Assembly: GCA_021731145.1 (NCBI GenBank)
Contig: JAKFXX010000018.1
Span: 1-34,951 of the forward strand
Reading direction: 5' to 3'
DNA from: Gammaproteobacteria bacterium
Lineage (GTDB): Bacteria > Pseudomonadota > Gammaproteobacteria > Ga0077554 > Ga007554
Length of the DNA stretch: 34,951 nucleotides
Part shown: positions 9,415-17,898 of the stretch, piece by piece
Numbering within the stretch: position 1 is the stretch's first letter
Layout: each line of letters opens with the position of its first letter
Position numbers and translations under genes: made by a program
Notes under the pieces: model-generated
The model's database searches: none
Told to the model about the DNA's origin: nothing
Seen by the model: the letters and a program-made list of their open reading frames with translations, nothing else

Positions 9415-9929
9415 TCGCTGATCTCCTCTTTGTTTCGATATACGGTAGCTGTTTCGTTATTCAGGTTACGGTAGAAGTCGCGTGCCCAAGCATTCTGTGT
9501 GCGCTTCTGGTCGTCGCTCCAGTAAAGAAGCCCCTTCAATAAATCGTTGAAGTCGATGGATTGCTCCTTGAGGAGAGTAACCATCTGGCGCAGGCGGTTT
9601 GGCAACTGGTTTGGATCGGAATCCAGCAGGGTGATGAAGCGGCGTTCGGTGCTTGTGGAGCCACTTGCCACCTGATGTGCAGCACACGCCTTCCCGATAG
9701 GCAACGGCGCTCCACTCCTGCCTTCTCGCCAGTGTGCAGCCCAAAGACCAGCCACCAGATATAACATCTCCCGCCGCCAAAAATTGTCTTCCCCCTTAAG
9801 AAATGGTTCGACATAGGGATATGCGGACACGAATGCTCCGGGATCAAAAGCGAGGCTACGTCGCAGCACCGCTCTTACTTTGGTGTCTTTTTCGTTCAGG
9901 CCTTCCAGCCATTCGATAAATCCATTCAT
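9411..9929 (-). CDS. cse2: Cascade small subunit Cse2 (CasB)
   Basis: Cse2 forms a dimer on the belly of Cascade and stabilises the R-loop. The 172-residue, mostly helical protein has RAVLRRSLAFDPG and YLVAGLWAAH near the N-terminus and a C-terminal part with RLRQMVTLLK and FNDLLKGLLYW, in line with the Cse2 family. It overlaps cas8e and cas7e by ATGA at both ends. Sequence conservation of Cse2 is low, so position in the operon contributes to this call. Confidence 0.94.
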   Translation of the reverse strand: MNGFIEWLEGLNEKDTKVRAVLRRSLAFDPGAFVSAYPYVEPFLKGEDNFWRREMLYLVAGLWAAHWREGRSGAPLPIGKACAAHQVASGSTSTERRFITLLDSDPNQLPNRLRQMVTLLKEQSIDFNDLLKGLLYWSDDQKRTQNAWARDFYRNLNNETATVYRNKEEISE

Positions 9930-11446
9930 GCGTCCTCCTGTTGCGGTTCGAGTTTAAAAATTTCTTCCTTCAGCTCATTAAGTTTTCGCCGCACTGGCCC
10001 TTCGGCTTTCACCAGTGCTCGGATGGCCCAGGCATCGCCCGTGGAAACAGAAGCACTATGCTGCGCCCACGCCGCCCCCAAGGTGCCCTGAACGGAGTTC
10101 AACCACAGACAGCGTATATCTTCGGAATCACGTTCAAGAGTGTATTCGTGCAGGATTTCGTGGAAGCGTGTCTCCAAGGTAGACCAGTACCAGGCATTAG
10201 CCGACATTTGCGTTACGAATTTCTTGATATCCTTGCCATCAGGTTTTCGATCACCTCGGCTCAACAAATCTCGCGCGAATGAACTACATGCAGACCATAA
10301 TGATTTTTGTGCATCCTCTGAATCTTTGAGAAGTTGCCTAATTTCCGCCCGAATAAAGCGATCACCTGTCAATGCATCTGGCAGAGCGAAGCGCTCCATG
10401 CGCCAATACTCAATCTTTGCCTTGTTGTTTGCCTGACCAAGAACCATCACTGAACGTGGGAAGCGTCCACGATTCATCCGAGTTAATACCGTTGCATGCT
10501 CGATTACTTGCGGTGCCAGATGTGATTCGTCGGGTAGCAGGGAATCGAAGTCTCGCCAAAGACCTCGGTCACGGAATTGAATCGGCAGCTTTCCCCTCGT
10601 GTCGTCAATTCTGTAACTCAGCATGGGGTCACTCTGTTCAGTGGATGTGTTTCCAACTCCAGAGGCAAAAGCCAGCTTCCCGATCCGACCTGAACTATTT
10701 TCTTCCAGGCGGACAGAGCGGACCCGCCATGTGTACCGATCTGCAAGGCCGCTTGCGGCACGCTCAAAGCCCGTTTTCAGATTTGCCACCGATTCTGGAT
10801 GCCGCTCCCACAAAGGCAGGTCAGCAGCAATGACTTCGCGATTCTGTGGAACAAGAGAAAATAGCAGTGTGTCTTGGAAATCACTCCCAAGAGGCAGTGC
10901 CATAGCAGCCGTTGCAGAGGGCGCTGTGCCGGTATGCGACAGCTCGCTCTTGCCACAACTCACGGAAAAGGTCTGAGTGGCGAGTATCCAGCGGGCTGCA
11001 GCAGCCTCGGTTATGGTGCCGGGTGCCTCGACATCCACATGATCAAAGAGAACCTTGGCATTGTCGGCATTGTGCTCGGCAGCAAGCGCCGTCCAGGCTC
11101 TCCAAGTATTCGGCTCAAATGTTGGAATCTGTCCGAACGGATACTTCTCATCAAACAGCCAGAATCTATCCCGCCATTTTTCCAGATAAGCCGTGATTTT
11201 TTCGCTGGGGAATCCTTCCTTGAATAATGCCTTGGCCTGATCTATGTCCGTCGGCCCTTCCAGAGCGCGGTACAACACCGCGAGCAAAAAGCGATGAAGG
11301 GCTGCCACTACCAGCGGTGACGAGTCCTCAATGGCTGCGATGTCCTTGGATCGCAGCAGTGTGTCGCGGATGCCCAGTTCGTCGCGGGTTCCATCTGGGA
11401 ATCGCACCGGAATCCATTTTTCGTCTATCAGGTTGAATCGGCTCAT
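9926..11446 (-). CDS. cas8e: Cascade large subunit Cas8e (Cse1/CasA)
   Basis: Cas8e recognises the PAM, starts DNA unwinding and recruits Cas3. The 506-residue protein starts MSRFNLIDEKWIPVRFPDG, the well-known CasA N-terminus, with FWLFDEKYPFGQIP and later TFSVSCGKSELSHTGTAPS, both conserved landmarks of the family. The C-terminal four-helix-bundle region follows from about residue 360. It overlaps the end of cas3 as ATGA and the start of cse2 likewise. Confidence 0.97.
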   Translation of the reverse strand: MSRFNLIDEKWIPVRFPDGTRDELGIRDTLLRSKDIAAIEDSSPLVVAALHRFLLAVLYRALEGPTDIDQAKALFKEGFPSEKITAYLEKWRDRFWLFDEKYPFGQIPTFEPNTWRAWTALAAEHNADNAKVLFDHVDVEAPGTITEAAAARWILATQTFSVSCGKSELSHTGTAPSATAAMALPLGSDFQDTLLFSLVPQNREVIAADLPLWERHPESVANLKTGFERAASGLADRYTWRVRSVRLEENSSGRIGKLAFASGVGNTSTEQSDPMLSYRIDDTRGKLPIQFRDRGLWRDFDSLLPDESHLAPQVIEHATVLTRMNRGRFPRSVMVLGQANNKAKIEYWRMERFALPDALTGDRFIRAEIRQLLKDSEDAQKSLWSACSSFARDLLSRGDRKPDGKDIKKFVTQMSANAWYWSTLETRFHEILHEYTLERDSEDIRCLWLNSVQGTLGAAWAQHSASVSTGDAWAIRALVKAEGPVRRKLNELKEEIFKLEPQQEDA

Positions 11447-14088
11447 TCGGCCTCCTTTGGTTCGTATACTAATCCCAAGTCGTCATCCAGTCGCACCTTT
11501 GCGTCCTCAGTCCAGCGTCCTTGCGCGTCCAGTATCAGCGGAAAGCAATTGCGCATGAGTGGCGATTTTTTCCATCCTTCCGGCACTCCAATCGCCTGAA
11601 GTTTCTTGGCCACACCTTTACGCGAAATGCTCACGGCTTGGAGATACCACCGTTTTGCTTGGTCGAAATCTGGTGTCGCTTCGGAACTGAATGCGTCATC
11701 CGGTAATAATGGGATAGCGACAATCGAATCTTCGCCAAGCCTGGTTTTGGCCATCAGTGTTCGATGCACACCGGGTTCGTCTTCATCGTAAAGAACGAAT
11801 CGCGCCGGATCATTCCACGATGCATCGTCGGGGAAACCTATGATCGCTTGGTTCGCCTGCCCCCTGTGGGCGATAACTTCCCCGTCTTCTGCCACCAAGG
11901 ATTTCTCCAGCCGTTCCCGCAAGAATTCCGGTACGTCTACCTTCTCTTCGTACACTGTTTGCACCAAGGTGTCGATTTCATCCGGTAGTGTCAAGCTCTG
12001 TTTCGTCTGCAAAAGAATCCAAGTGCGCAACAGAATATCCTCGCGGTACACCGCGCCCCACCAGAGAGGTTTACCGAATGAGGGAGGTTTATCGCCAACA
12101 AGTCCCGCAACCAGAAGGATCGGCTCCGAAACAGGCCTGGATTTTCGCGCGTGCCGCCACAAGCGACCTGCACGCTGGAGCACGAGATCAATGGGCGCAA
12201 GGTCGGTTGCGATCAGGTCAAAATCAAGATCCAAACTTTGCTCCGCCACTTGGGTAGCGATGAGGATTTTTCGGCCTGCCCGATTCCCTGACTCCCCGAA
12301 TGTCTCCAAGGCATGATCTTCGCGTTTCTGCCGCCGTTCAGCGGGGAAGCGGGCATGGAAAAGATACACTTCCGTTCCATCGGCAAGGCGTTTGCCAATA
12401 CGCTGGCCTTCACGCTCCAGCGGTTCACCCTCGTGGAAAAGCCGATACAAGTCTTGTCCTCGCTGCACCGTATTAACAAGCGCTAGGCCCATGCCGCCAT
12501 TGGCAAGGTGTTCTTCCAGCGCAGAACGTATGCTGGGCAAATCCGCAGAGATGCCCTGTAACTTTAACGTCAGTCGCCGTGCAGGATCGGCCTCGAAATG
12601 TTTTTGAGTCACCTCTTCGCCGGGACAGAATACGGAAAGGCGCGGGTACGCCTTCTCTTGTTCAGGTACCTTGCCCCCCACCGCTTTTGCTAACGCTTCA
12701 CGGATTGACGGTGGCAACGTGGCCGATAGAAGAATTACCGATGAGCCTAATGCCAGCAGCCAGCGCAGCAAATGAACCAGAAGCGTGCCAGTGTAGGCGT
12801 CGTAAGCATGTATCTCATCGAAAACCACTACGCGGTTTGCAAGGCCCCACATGCGAACGAAGTTGTGTCGCACGGGCAAAATAGGCAGCAAAGCCTGATC
12901 AACAGTCCCTACGCCGTATTCAGAAAGGAGCGCCCGCTTCTTGTTGGTAAACCACTCTCCCGCACGAACCTCGCCTCCCATGTTGGAATCATGGATGCCC
13001 GAAAGACGCAAGTTCTGGAAGGTGTCATTGAGTAATGCCCCGCCATGCAGCAGTTGCAGATCAAGTTTTCGATCCGTACCTTGGTCGCGCAAGAATTTAA
13101 GGGTTCGCTTGAACATGGCATTACCCGTGGCCTTGGTTGGCAAGGCCACATACAAGCCACGATGTCCGAAACGACGCTGTAGCTCCAAGTGCGCGAAGTA
13201 GGCGGCCTCGGTTTTGCCCTCGCCCATGGGAGCTTCCACCAGTAGGATAGCGGATCCCTTCAAATCTGCCACGACATCAGCGACAGCTTGCTGCAAGGGA
13301 CGGGGAGGAAATTTAAAAACCTGCTCGAAGGATTTTGGTGCTAAAGAAAGTGGTGTTCGTGGCTCCCATCCGATTGCATCCAATGCCTGCTCAGCACGGA
13401 CTCTGCGTTTTTGGAACCATCCTTTCAGATCATCACAGTCTTGGAGAGTGCCGAAGGAGAACCAATCTTCGTTGGAGCCAATCCAGTCGGCAAAACTCGT
13501 GAGTCCTGACAACAGCATAAAGTCTGGGCCAGTGAGAGCTTGTTTGGTGGGAATCTTGATCGGCTTGAAAACTTCCATCATCGCTTCCACAAGGCCTCGG
13601 CGAACTTGCGCCCAATCATCCTTGCCAATGGCGCGCCTATCGCCCATGAGATGATCGATGGTGCTCGGCGAGGCGCGGCTCCCGTGATGGCACCCCACTG
13701 CATCGGCCACCAGATCTGCCAATTCATCTGACCAACCCTTTTCCTGCAACATTTCTGTCAGCGCAATCTGGCTCACGAAAGCGTGGTTAATCTCTGTATT
13801 TGGACTCGGAGTTGTTCGCAAGCCGGTCATGTCCAACCACTTGCACTGGAAACCAGGGCAGGCCTTCCCCAGATCATGGCAGGCGGCCACTAGCAACAAC
13901 CATGGTCGAGCATCCTCCCACTCCATTCCCAAGCATGCCGCCATTCTTTTGCGAGTAGATTTTGGTTCGCGCGCCAAGATAGCGTCTACAGTAGCGGCCA
14001 CATCCAGCATATGGAGAATGAGGGGATGCCATCTTGCGTCACCGTTTTTGCCGGTTTTCGCCCAGACGTATACCAATGCTTTATTCAT
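11443..14088 (-). CDS. cas3: CRISPR-associated helicase-nuclease Cas3, type I-E
   Basis: Cas3 is recruited by target-bound Cascade and nicks, unwinds and degrades the non-target strand. The 881-residue protein has an N-terminal HD nuclease domain (H21 and H26 in WHPLILHMLD, H71-D72 in HDLGKA, H134-H135 in CHHGSRAS). The SF2 helicase follows: Walker A APMGEGKT at 286-293, DEIH at 424-427, SAT at 455-457, and motif VI in LVLQRAGRLWRH. All catalytic residues look intact. In-frame TTG 14106 and ATG 14103 lie upstream; I chose ATG 14088 because AGG is 7 nt upstream and MNKALVYVWAKTG is a typical Cas3 start. It is first in the operon, about 120 bp from a likely promoter. Confidence 0.97.
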   Translation of the reverse strand: MNKALVYVWAKTGKNGDARWHPLILHMLDVAATVDAILAREPKSTRKRMAACLGMEWEDARPWLLLVAACHDLGKACPGFQCKWLDMTGLRTTPSPNTEINHAFVSQIALTEMLQEKGWSDELADLVADAVGCHHGSRASPSTIDHLMGDRRAIGKDDWAQVRRGLVEAMMEVFKPIKIPTKQALTGPDFMLLSGLTSFADWIGSNEDWFSFGTLQDCDDLKGWFQKRRVRAEQALDAIGWEPRTPLSLAPKSFEQVFKFPPRPLQQAVADVVADLKGSAILLVEAPMGEGKTEAAYFAHLELQRRFGHRGLYVALPTKATGNAMFKRTLKFLRDQGTDRKLDLQLLHGGALLNDTFQNLRLSGIHDSNMGGEVRAGEWFTNKKRALLSEYGVGTVDQALLPILPVRHNFVRMWGLANRVVVFDEIHAYDAYTGTLLVHLLRWLLALGSSVILLSATLPPSIREALAKAVGGKVPEQEKAYPRLSVFCPGEEVTQKHFEADPARRLTLKLQGISADLPSIRSALEEHLANGGMGLALVNTVQRGQDLYRLFHEGEPLEREGQRIGKRLADGTEVYLFHARFPAERRQKREDHALETFGESGNRAGRKILIATQVAEQSLDLDFDLIATDLAPIDLVLQRAGRLWRHARKSRPVSEPILLVAGLVGDKPPSFGKPLWWGAVYREDILLRTWILLQTKQSLTLPDEIDTLVQTVYEEKVDVPEFLRERLEKSLVAEDGEVIAHRGQANQAIIGFPDDASWNDPARFVLYDEDEPGVHRTLMAKTRLGEDSIVAIPLLPDDAFSSEATPDFDQAKRWYLQAVSISRKGVAKKLQAIGVPEGWKKSPLMRNCFPLILDAQGRWTEDAKVRLDDDLGLVYEPKEAE

Positions 14089-14197
14089 CTCCCCACCTAA
14101 CATCAACCTTCACTGACAATCCACCGCTGCCAAATCCAAACAGTGATACACATCGGATGCCACTTTGGTTCAGCCAAATATTTATCGTCGGCCTTGC

Positions 14198-14244
14198 CCC
14201 AGTACTGGGAAATAAAATTTATTTGGCAATTTGGCATGTGTAAA
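14198..14244 (-). promoter_or_regulatory. Candidate cas operon promoter with palindrome at the start site
   Basis: On the minus strand TTTACA (14244-14239) and TAAATT (14221-14216) are 17 bp apart, matching sigma70 at 5/6 and 4/6 positions. The predicted start lands near 14209, at the edge of the perfect 12-bp palindrome CCCAGTACTGGG (14198-14209). A second palindrome, AAATAAA-A-TTTATTT, overlaps the -10 at 14209-14224. This arrangement would suit repressor control of the cas operon, with the WYL protein next door as an obvious candidate. The region 14107-14326 has no other gene. Confidence 0.45.
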
Positions 14245-14326
14245 ATCGCTTTTTAATCCGTAAAGCAAGATAACATCCCCAGTGTCTCAAAACCTGAGCC
14301 GTAACTTTATAAAATGGAAAAATCTT

Positions 14327-15304
14327 TCAGCCCCGCTCCCCATACTGTTCAAATGCCCCCCGCAACCGCTCAACAACCTCCTTCCGCAACCCCTCCGGCC
14401 CCACCACTTCCACATCCGGCCCGTATTTCAGGATATCCATGATTAATTCCCGAGAATCACCGTAGGGTATGCGCAATTCATAGCTGCCGTCTTTCAACCA
14501 GATCCCTTCCTGGGCGGGGTGCCATTGCTCGTCGGCGACCCAGCGGGCGCGTTCGGGGGTGAAGCGGAGTATGGCGGTTTGGGTGGCTTGGCCAGCGAAA
14601 ATGCCATAGGCGCTGGTGAAGTGAAGGTCGAGTTGGGTGTCGTTGATGTCTTCAGCGGGGTTGTTTAGTGTATGGGCGTGTTGAATGCGGTCGATGGAAA
14701 AACTGCGCAGGGCTTGCCGTTCGTGGCACCAGGCGTCTACGTACCAGTTGTCGCGGTAGTGGATGAGCCGTTGCGGTGAGATTTCGCGTTCGGTGAGTTG
14801 GTTTTTTTCGCGCCCGAGGTAACGGATATGCAGGTGTTTGCGTTGCATCAGGGCGCCAGCGATGGTTTGGAAGGATTCGCCTGTGATGCGCCGCGCGGTG
14901 CTGTATAGAATGCGCACGCGGTTGGGGAGTTCGCCGCTGCCCAGGTGTTCGGTTTCGAGGATTGTTTCAATGCGTTTGCGTAATGGGGAAAGATGTGTTT
15001 CCAATAAGCCGGGCTGGGTTTGATTCAGTAATTGCTGCACGGCGAGCAGGGCATAAAGTTCGGAGGCGTTGAACCAGAGGCCAGGGAGTTCGTAGGGATG
15101 TTCGCCGCTTTGTGTGTAATGATAACCGTTGGCTTTGCGATCATAGGCGATGGGCGCACCGATGAAATTTCGCATGTCTTCGATGATGCGGTTTAAGGTG
15201 GCGCGGGAGCATTCGAGGCGCTGTTGCAAAATCTGCCCCGACACCGGATAACGTGCGTTACGCAGTTCTTTGTGCAGGGCGTAGATGCGGTCGAAGCGAT
15301 CCAT
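14327..15304 (-). CDS. WYL-domain transcriptional regulator (HTH-WYL-WCX)
   Basis: The 325-residue protein has an N-terminal DeoR-like winged HTH (about 1-60: DRIYALHKELRNARYPVSGQ, then CSRATLNRIIEDMR). A WYL domain follows at about 170-225, with its core in HYRDNWYVDAWCHERQALRSF and DRI, and then a C-terminal WCX-type region (YELRIPYGDSRELIMDILKYG). WYL proteins sense nucleic-acid-type ligands and commonly regulate defence systems, including CRISPR-Cas. It lies directly upstream of cas3 in the same direction, with 220 bp between them holding the candidate cas promoter. That it controls the cas operon is inference. Its ATG overlaps the upstream region of the MFS gene on the other strand. Confidence 0.85.
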   Translation of the reverse strand: MDRFDRIYALHKELRNARYPVSGQILQQRLECSRATLNRIIEDMRNFIGAPIAYDRKANGYHYTQSGEHPYELPGLWFNASELYALLAVQQLLNQTQPGLLETHLSPLRKRIETILETEHLGSGELPNRVRILYSTARRITGESFQTIAGALMQRKHLHIRYLGREKNQLTEREISPQRLIHYRDNWYVDAWCHERQALRSFSIDRIQHAHTLNNPAEDINDTQLDLHFTSAYGIFAGQATQTAILRFTPERARWVADEQWHPAQEGIWLKDGSYELRIPYGDSRELIMDILKYGPDVEVVGPEGLRKEVVERLRGAFEQYGERG

Positions 15305-15389
15305 GAGTTTTTTGTTTTTTTATGAGTATCATGACGCTACATTAAGTCATTACCTTCCGCAAGGGTTGATTGGTGAGATTATTGCTGCC

Positions 15390-16568
15390 ATGAAAAAGCC
15401 CCTTCCTCGCACTGTTGTCATTCTCGGTCTGGTCAGTTTTTTTAATGACCTGGCCTCGGAAATGGTGACGCCGCTCATTCCCATCCTGCTTGCATCCGTG
15501 CTCGGTGCGGGGCCTGTTGCACTGGGGTTGATCGAAGGGATGGCCGATGCAGTATCGAGTCTTCTCAAACTCTGGTCGGGCAGATTCTCCGATGTGTTGG
15601 GCGGCAGGCGCAAGTGGCTGACATTTTATGGCTACCTGATTTCCAATATCGCCCGGCCCGCGCTGGGTCTGGCTGGAAGCTGGTGGATGATGGCGGGTCT
15701 GCGCAGTATTGACAGGGTGGGCAAGGGGCTGCGCACCGCTCCCCGCGACGCCCTTGTGTCGGACGCGGCGCCGCCGGAAATCAGGGGATACGCCTACGGT
15801 TTTCACCGCGCGTTGGACAACGCCGGGGGCATGGGCGGCAGTCTGCTCGCTGCCGCCGTACTGACGTTGTCCTCACTGTCATTGCCACAGGTCATACTCT
15901 GGTCAGCCATTCCAGGGTTTATCGGCGTCTTGCTGATCGCCTTTGGCATTAAAGAGAAAGTGAAGGAGATCGATCCTCCACAACGAGAGCCTCTCCCGCC
16001 CTTGAGCTGGCGGTTGCTTTCGGCGCCGATGCGGCGTTATCTGATGGTGCTGGTTATTTTTACGTTTGCCCGCGCCTCCGAGACATTCATCGTGTTGCGC
16101 GGTAATGAGCTGGGCATGGGAGTGGTTGAGTTGCTGCTGCTGTGGGCCGCGCTGAACGGCGCCAAGTCGGCCTCCGCGTGGCGGGGCGGCAAACTGGCCG
16201 ATACTCTGGGGCTGGAAAGGCTGGTGTTGATCGGCTGGGTGGCCTACTCTGCCGGCTTCCTGTTGTTAGGCGCGGTGTCGCAAAGTATCACCTTGTGGGC
16301 GGCGGCCATTACCTATGGTTTTTTGGCGGGACTGAGCGAGGGGGGCGAGCGTGCATTGATTGGCGCCTTTGCGGGGGCCGACGAACGCGGCACAGCCTTT
16401 GGCTGGTACCACACGGCGTTGGGTTTGGCCGCTATTCCCGCAGGCCTGCTGTTTGGCGGGACCTGGCATTTTTGGGGTGCGGGAGTGGCATTCACCGCCG
16501 CAGGCCTGTTCGCGGCACTTGCTGCGCTGTTATTGCATTTCTGGGCAAGAGTTTTTATAAGAGACTAA
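15390..16568 (+). CDS. Major facilitator superfamily transporter
   Basis: This is a 392-residue inner-membrane protein with about 12 hydrophobic segments. The first begins after MKKPLPR (TVVILGLVSFFNDLASEMV). The loop between helices 4 and 5 carries DRVGKGLRTAPRDALVSDA, a signature shared by a family of uncharacterised bacterial MFS permeases. The substrate cannot be read from sequence. An upstream GTG-type extension to 15285 is open but would overlap the regulator start and lacks a membrane-protein N-terminus, so ATG 15390 is preferred; GGTGAG lies about 12 nt upstream. It is divergent from the WYL gene. Confidence 0.85.
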   Translation: MKKPLPRTVVILGLVSFFNDLASEMVTPLIPILLASVLGAGPVALGLIEGMADAVSSLLKLWSGRFSDVLGGRRKWLTFYGYLISNIARPALGLAGSWWMMAGLRSIDRVGKGLRTAPRDALVSDAAPPEIRGYAYGFHRALDNAGGMGGSLLAAAVLTLSSLSLPQVILWSAIPGFIGVLLIAFGIKEKVKEIDPPQREPLPPLSWRLLSAPMRRYLMVLVIFTFARASETFIVLRGNELGMGVVELLLLWAALNGAKSASAWRGGKLADTLGLERLVLIGWVAYSAGFLLLGAVSQSITLWAAAITYGFLAGLSEGGERALIGAFAGADERGTAFGWYHTALGLAAIPAGLLFGGTWHFWGAGVAFTAAGLFAALAALLLHFWARVFIRD

Positions 16569-16595
16569 CACCCGTTACGTGCCACGGCTTGAACA

Positions 16596-16633
16596 CCCCT
16601 CATCCTCTCCCAAGGTAAGAGAGAGGCGAGGGG
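16596..16633. terminator. Hairpin between convergent genes
   Basis: CCCCTC plus CCTCTC pair with GAGAGG plus GAGGGG around an 11-nt loop. The hairpin lies in the 72-bp gap between the convergent MFS and aminotransferase genes, where a bidirectional terminator is expected. There is no clear T-tract, so it may instead be a REP-like repeat. Confidence 0.4.
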
Positions 16634-16640
16634 GTGCAGG

Positions 16641-17828
16641 TTATTTGTTGATGAAGTCCTTCATCCTCCGCAACGCTTCCCGCAGGTTGTCCATATGGGT
16701 GGCGAACGACAGGCGCATGTACCCCGGTGCGCCGAATGCCGACCCCGGCACCAGTGCTACGCCGGTTTCATTGAGCAGGTGCTCTGCCAGTTCCACGTCG
16801 GTGGTGATCCCGTCCAGCGCGTCGATCACACCTTGCATGCAGGGGAATGCATAAAACGCACCTTGCGAGGGTAGGCATTTGACCCCATTAATCGTATTCA
16901 GCTCCGCTACTACGAAGTCATGGCGTTTCTTAAAGGCTACAAGCATGGTCTGGATGCAGGATTGGTCACCCTCCAGGGCGGCTTGCGCGGCGACTTGTGA
17001 AATTGAGGTGGGGTTGGATGTGCTTTGTGACTGGACGTTGGTCATGGCCTCAATGAGCTGAGCCGGGCCGGCGGCATAGCCGATGCGCCAGCCGGTCATG
17101 GAATAGGCCTTGGATACGCCGTTCAGCATGATGGTGCGCTCATAGAGATCCGGGCAGGCGTTCAGGATGTTGCAGAAGGGCGCTTCGCTCCACAGAATGT
17201 GCTCGTACATGTCGTCATTGGCGATCAGCACCTGCGGATAATCGCGCAATACTGCGCCCAAGGCCTCCAATTCGGCGCGGGTATAGGCAACGCCGGTAGG
17301 GTTGGAGGGGCTGTTGATGACAAGCAGCCGGGTCTTCGGCGTAATAGCGGCGCGCAATTGTTCGGGAGTGATCTTGAAGCCTTGTTCGATGCCCGCATAA
17401 ACAATGACAGGCTGGCCGTCGGCGAGCAGCACCATGTCGGGATAAGACACCCAATAGGGGGCGGGGATGATCACCTCGTCGCCGGGATTGAGCAGCGCCT
17501 GCGCCAGGTTAAAGAAGCTCTGCTTGCCGCCGCACGACACCAGGATCTGGTTCGGCGCATAGTTAAGGCCGTTGTCACGCGCAAACTTGGCTATAATGGC
17601 CTTCTTCAGGCTGGGGATGCCGTCCACGGCGGTATATTTGGTGAAGCCATTATGGATGGCTTGGATGGCGGCCTGTTTGATGTGCTCCGGTGTGTCGAAA
17701 TCCGGTTCGCCCGCACCCAGGCCAATGATGTCGCGTCCCGCAGCCTTGAGTTGCGCGGCGCGCGCCGTCACGGCGAGGGTGGGTGAGGGTTTAATGCGTT
17801 GGACGCGATTGGAAAGTTGAATGTTCAA
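16641..17828 (-). CDS. Class I PLP-dependent aspartate-type aminotransferase
   Basis: This enzyme transfers the amino group between amino acids such as aspartate and 2-oxoglutarate using pyridoxal phosphate. The 395-residue protein has the subgroup I gamma landmarks: LGAGEPDFDTPEHIK near the N-terminus, PYWVSYPDM, NSPSNPTG, and the PLP-lysine motif SKAYSMTGWRIGYAAGP. SFGAPGYMRLSFA closes the C-terminal domain. No ATG fits the start. TTG 17828 gives the usual N-terminus NIQLSNRVQRIKPSPT and has AGGA 8 nt upstream, whereas TTG 17858 would add ten unlikely residues. It is divergent from uvrB with a 70-bp gap. Substrate preference (AspC/AatA or related) is from family resemblance. Confidence 0.9.
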   Translation of the reverse strand: MNIQLSNRVQRIKPSPTLAVTARAAQLKAAGRDIIGLGAGEPDFDTPEHIKQAAIQAIHNGFTKYTAVDGIPSLKKAIIAKFARDNGLNYAPNQILVSCGGKQSFFNLAQALLNPGDEVIIPAPYWVSYPDMVLLADGQPVIVYAGIEQGFKITPEQLRAAITPKTRLLVINSPSNPTGVAYTRAELEALGAVLRDYPQVLIANDDMYEHILWSEAPFCNILNACPDLYERTIMLNGVSKAYSMTGWRIGYAAGPAQLIEAMTNVQSQSTSNPTSISQVAAQAALEGDQSCIQTMLVAFKKRHDFVVAELNTINGVKCLPSQGAFYAFPCMQGVIDALDGITTDVELAEHLLNETGVALVPGSAFGAPGYMRLSFATHMDNLREALRRMKDFINK

Positions 17829-17898
17829 GCCAGTGTTCCTGAATAGTCTGAATCTCAACCTTTAATAATACTTGAATAGCGGCATTACCAAAATCCCC

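Noticed and set aside
17829-17898. LexA box upstream of uvrB
   Set aside because: No CTG-N10-CAG match in the intergenic region.
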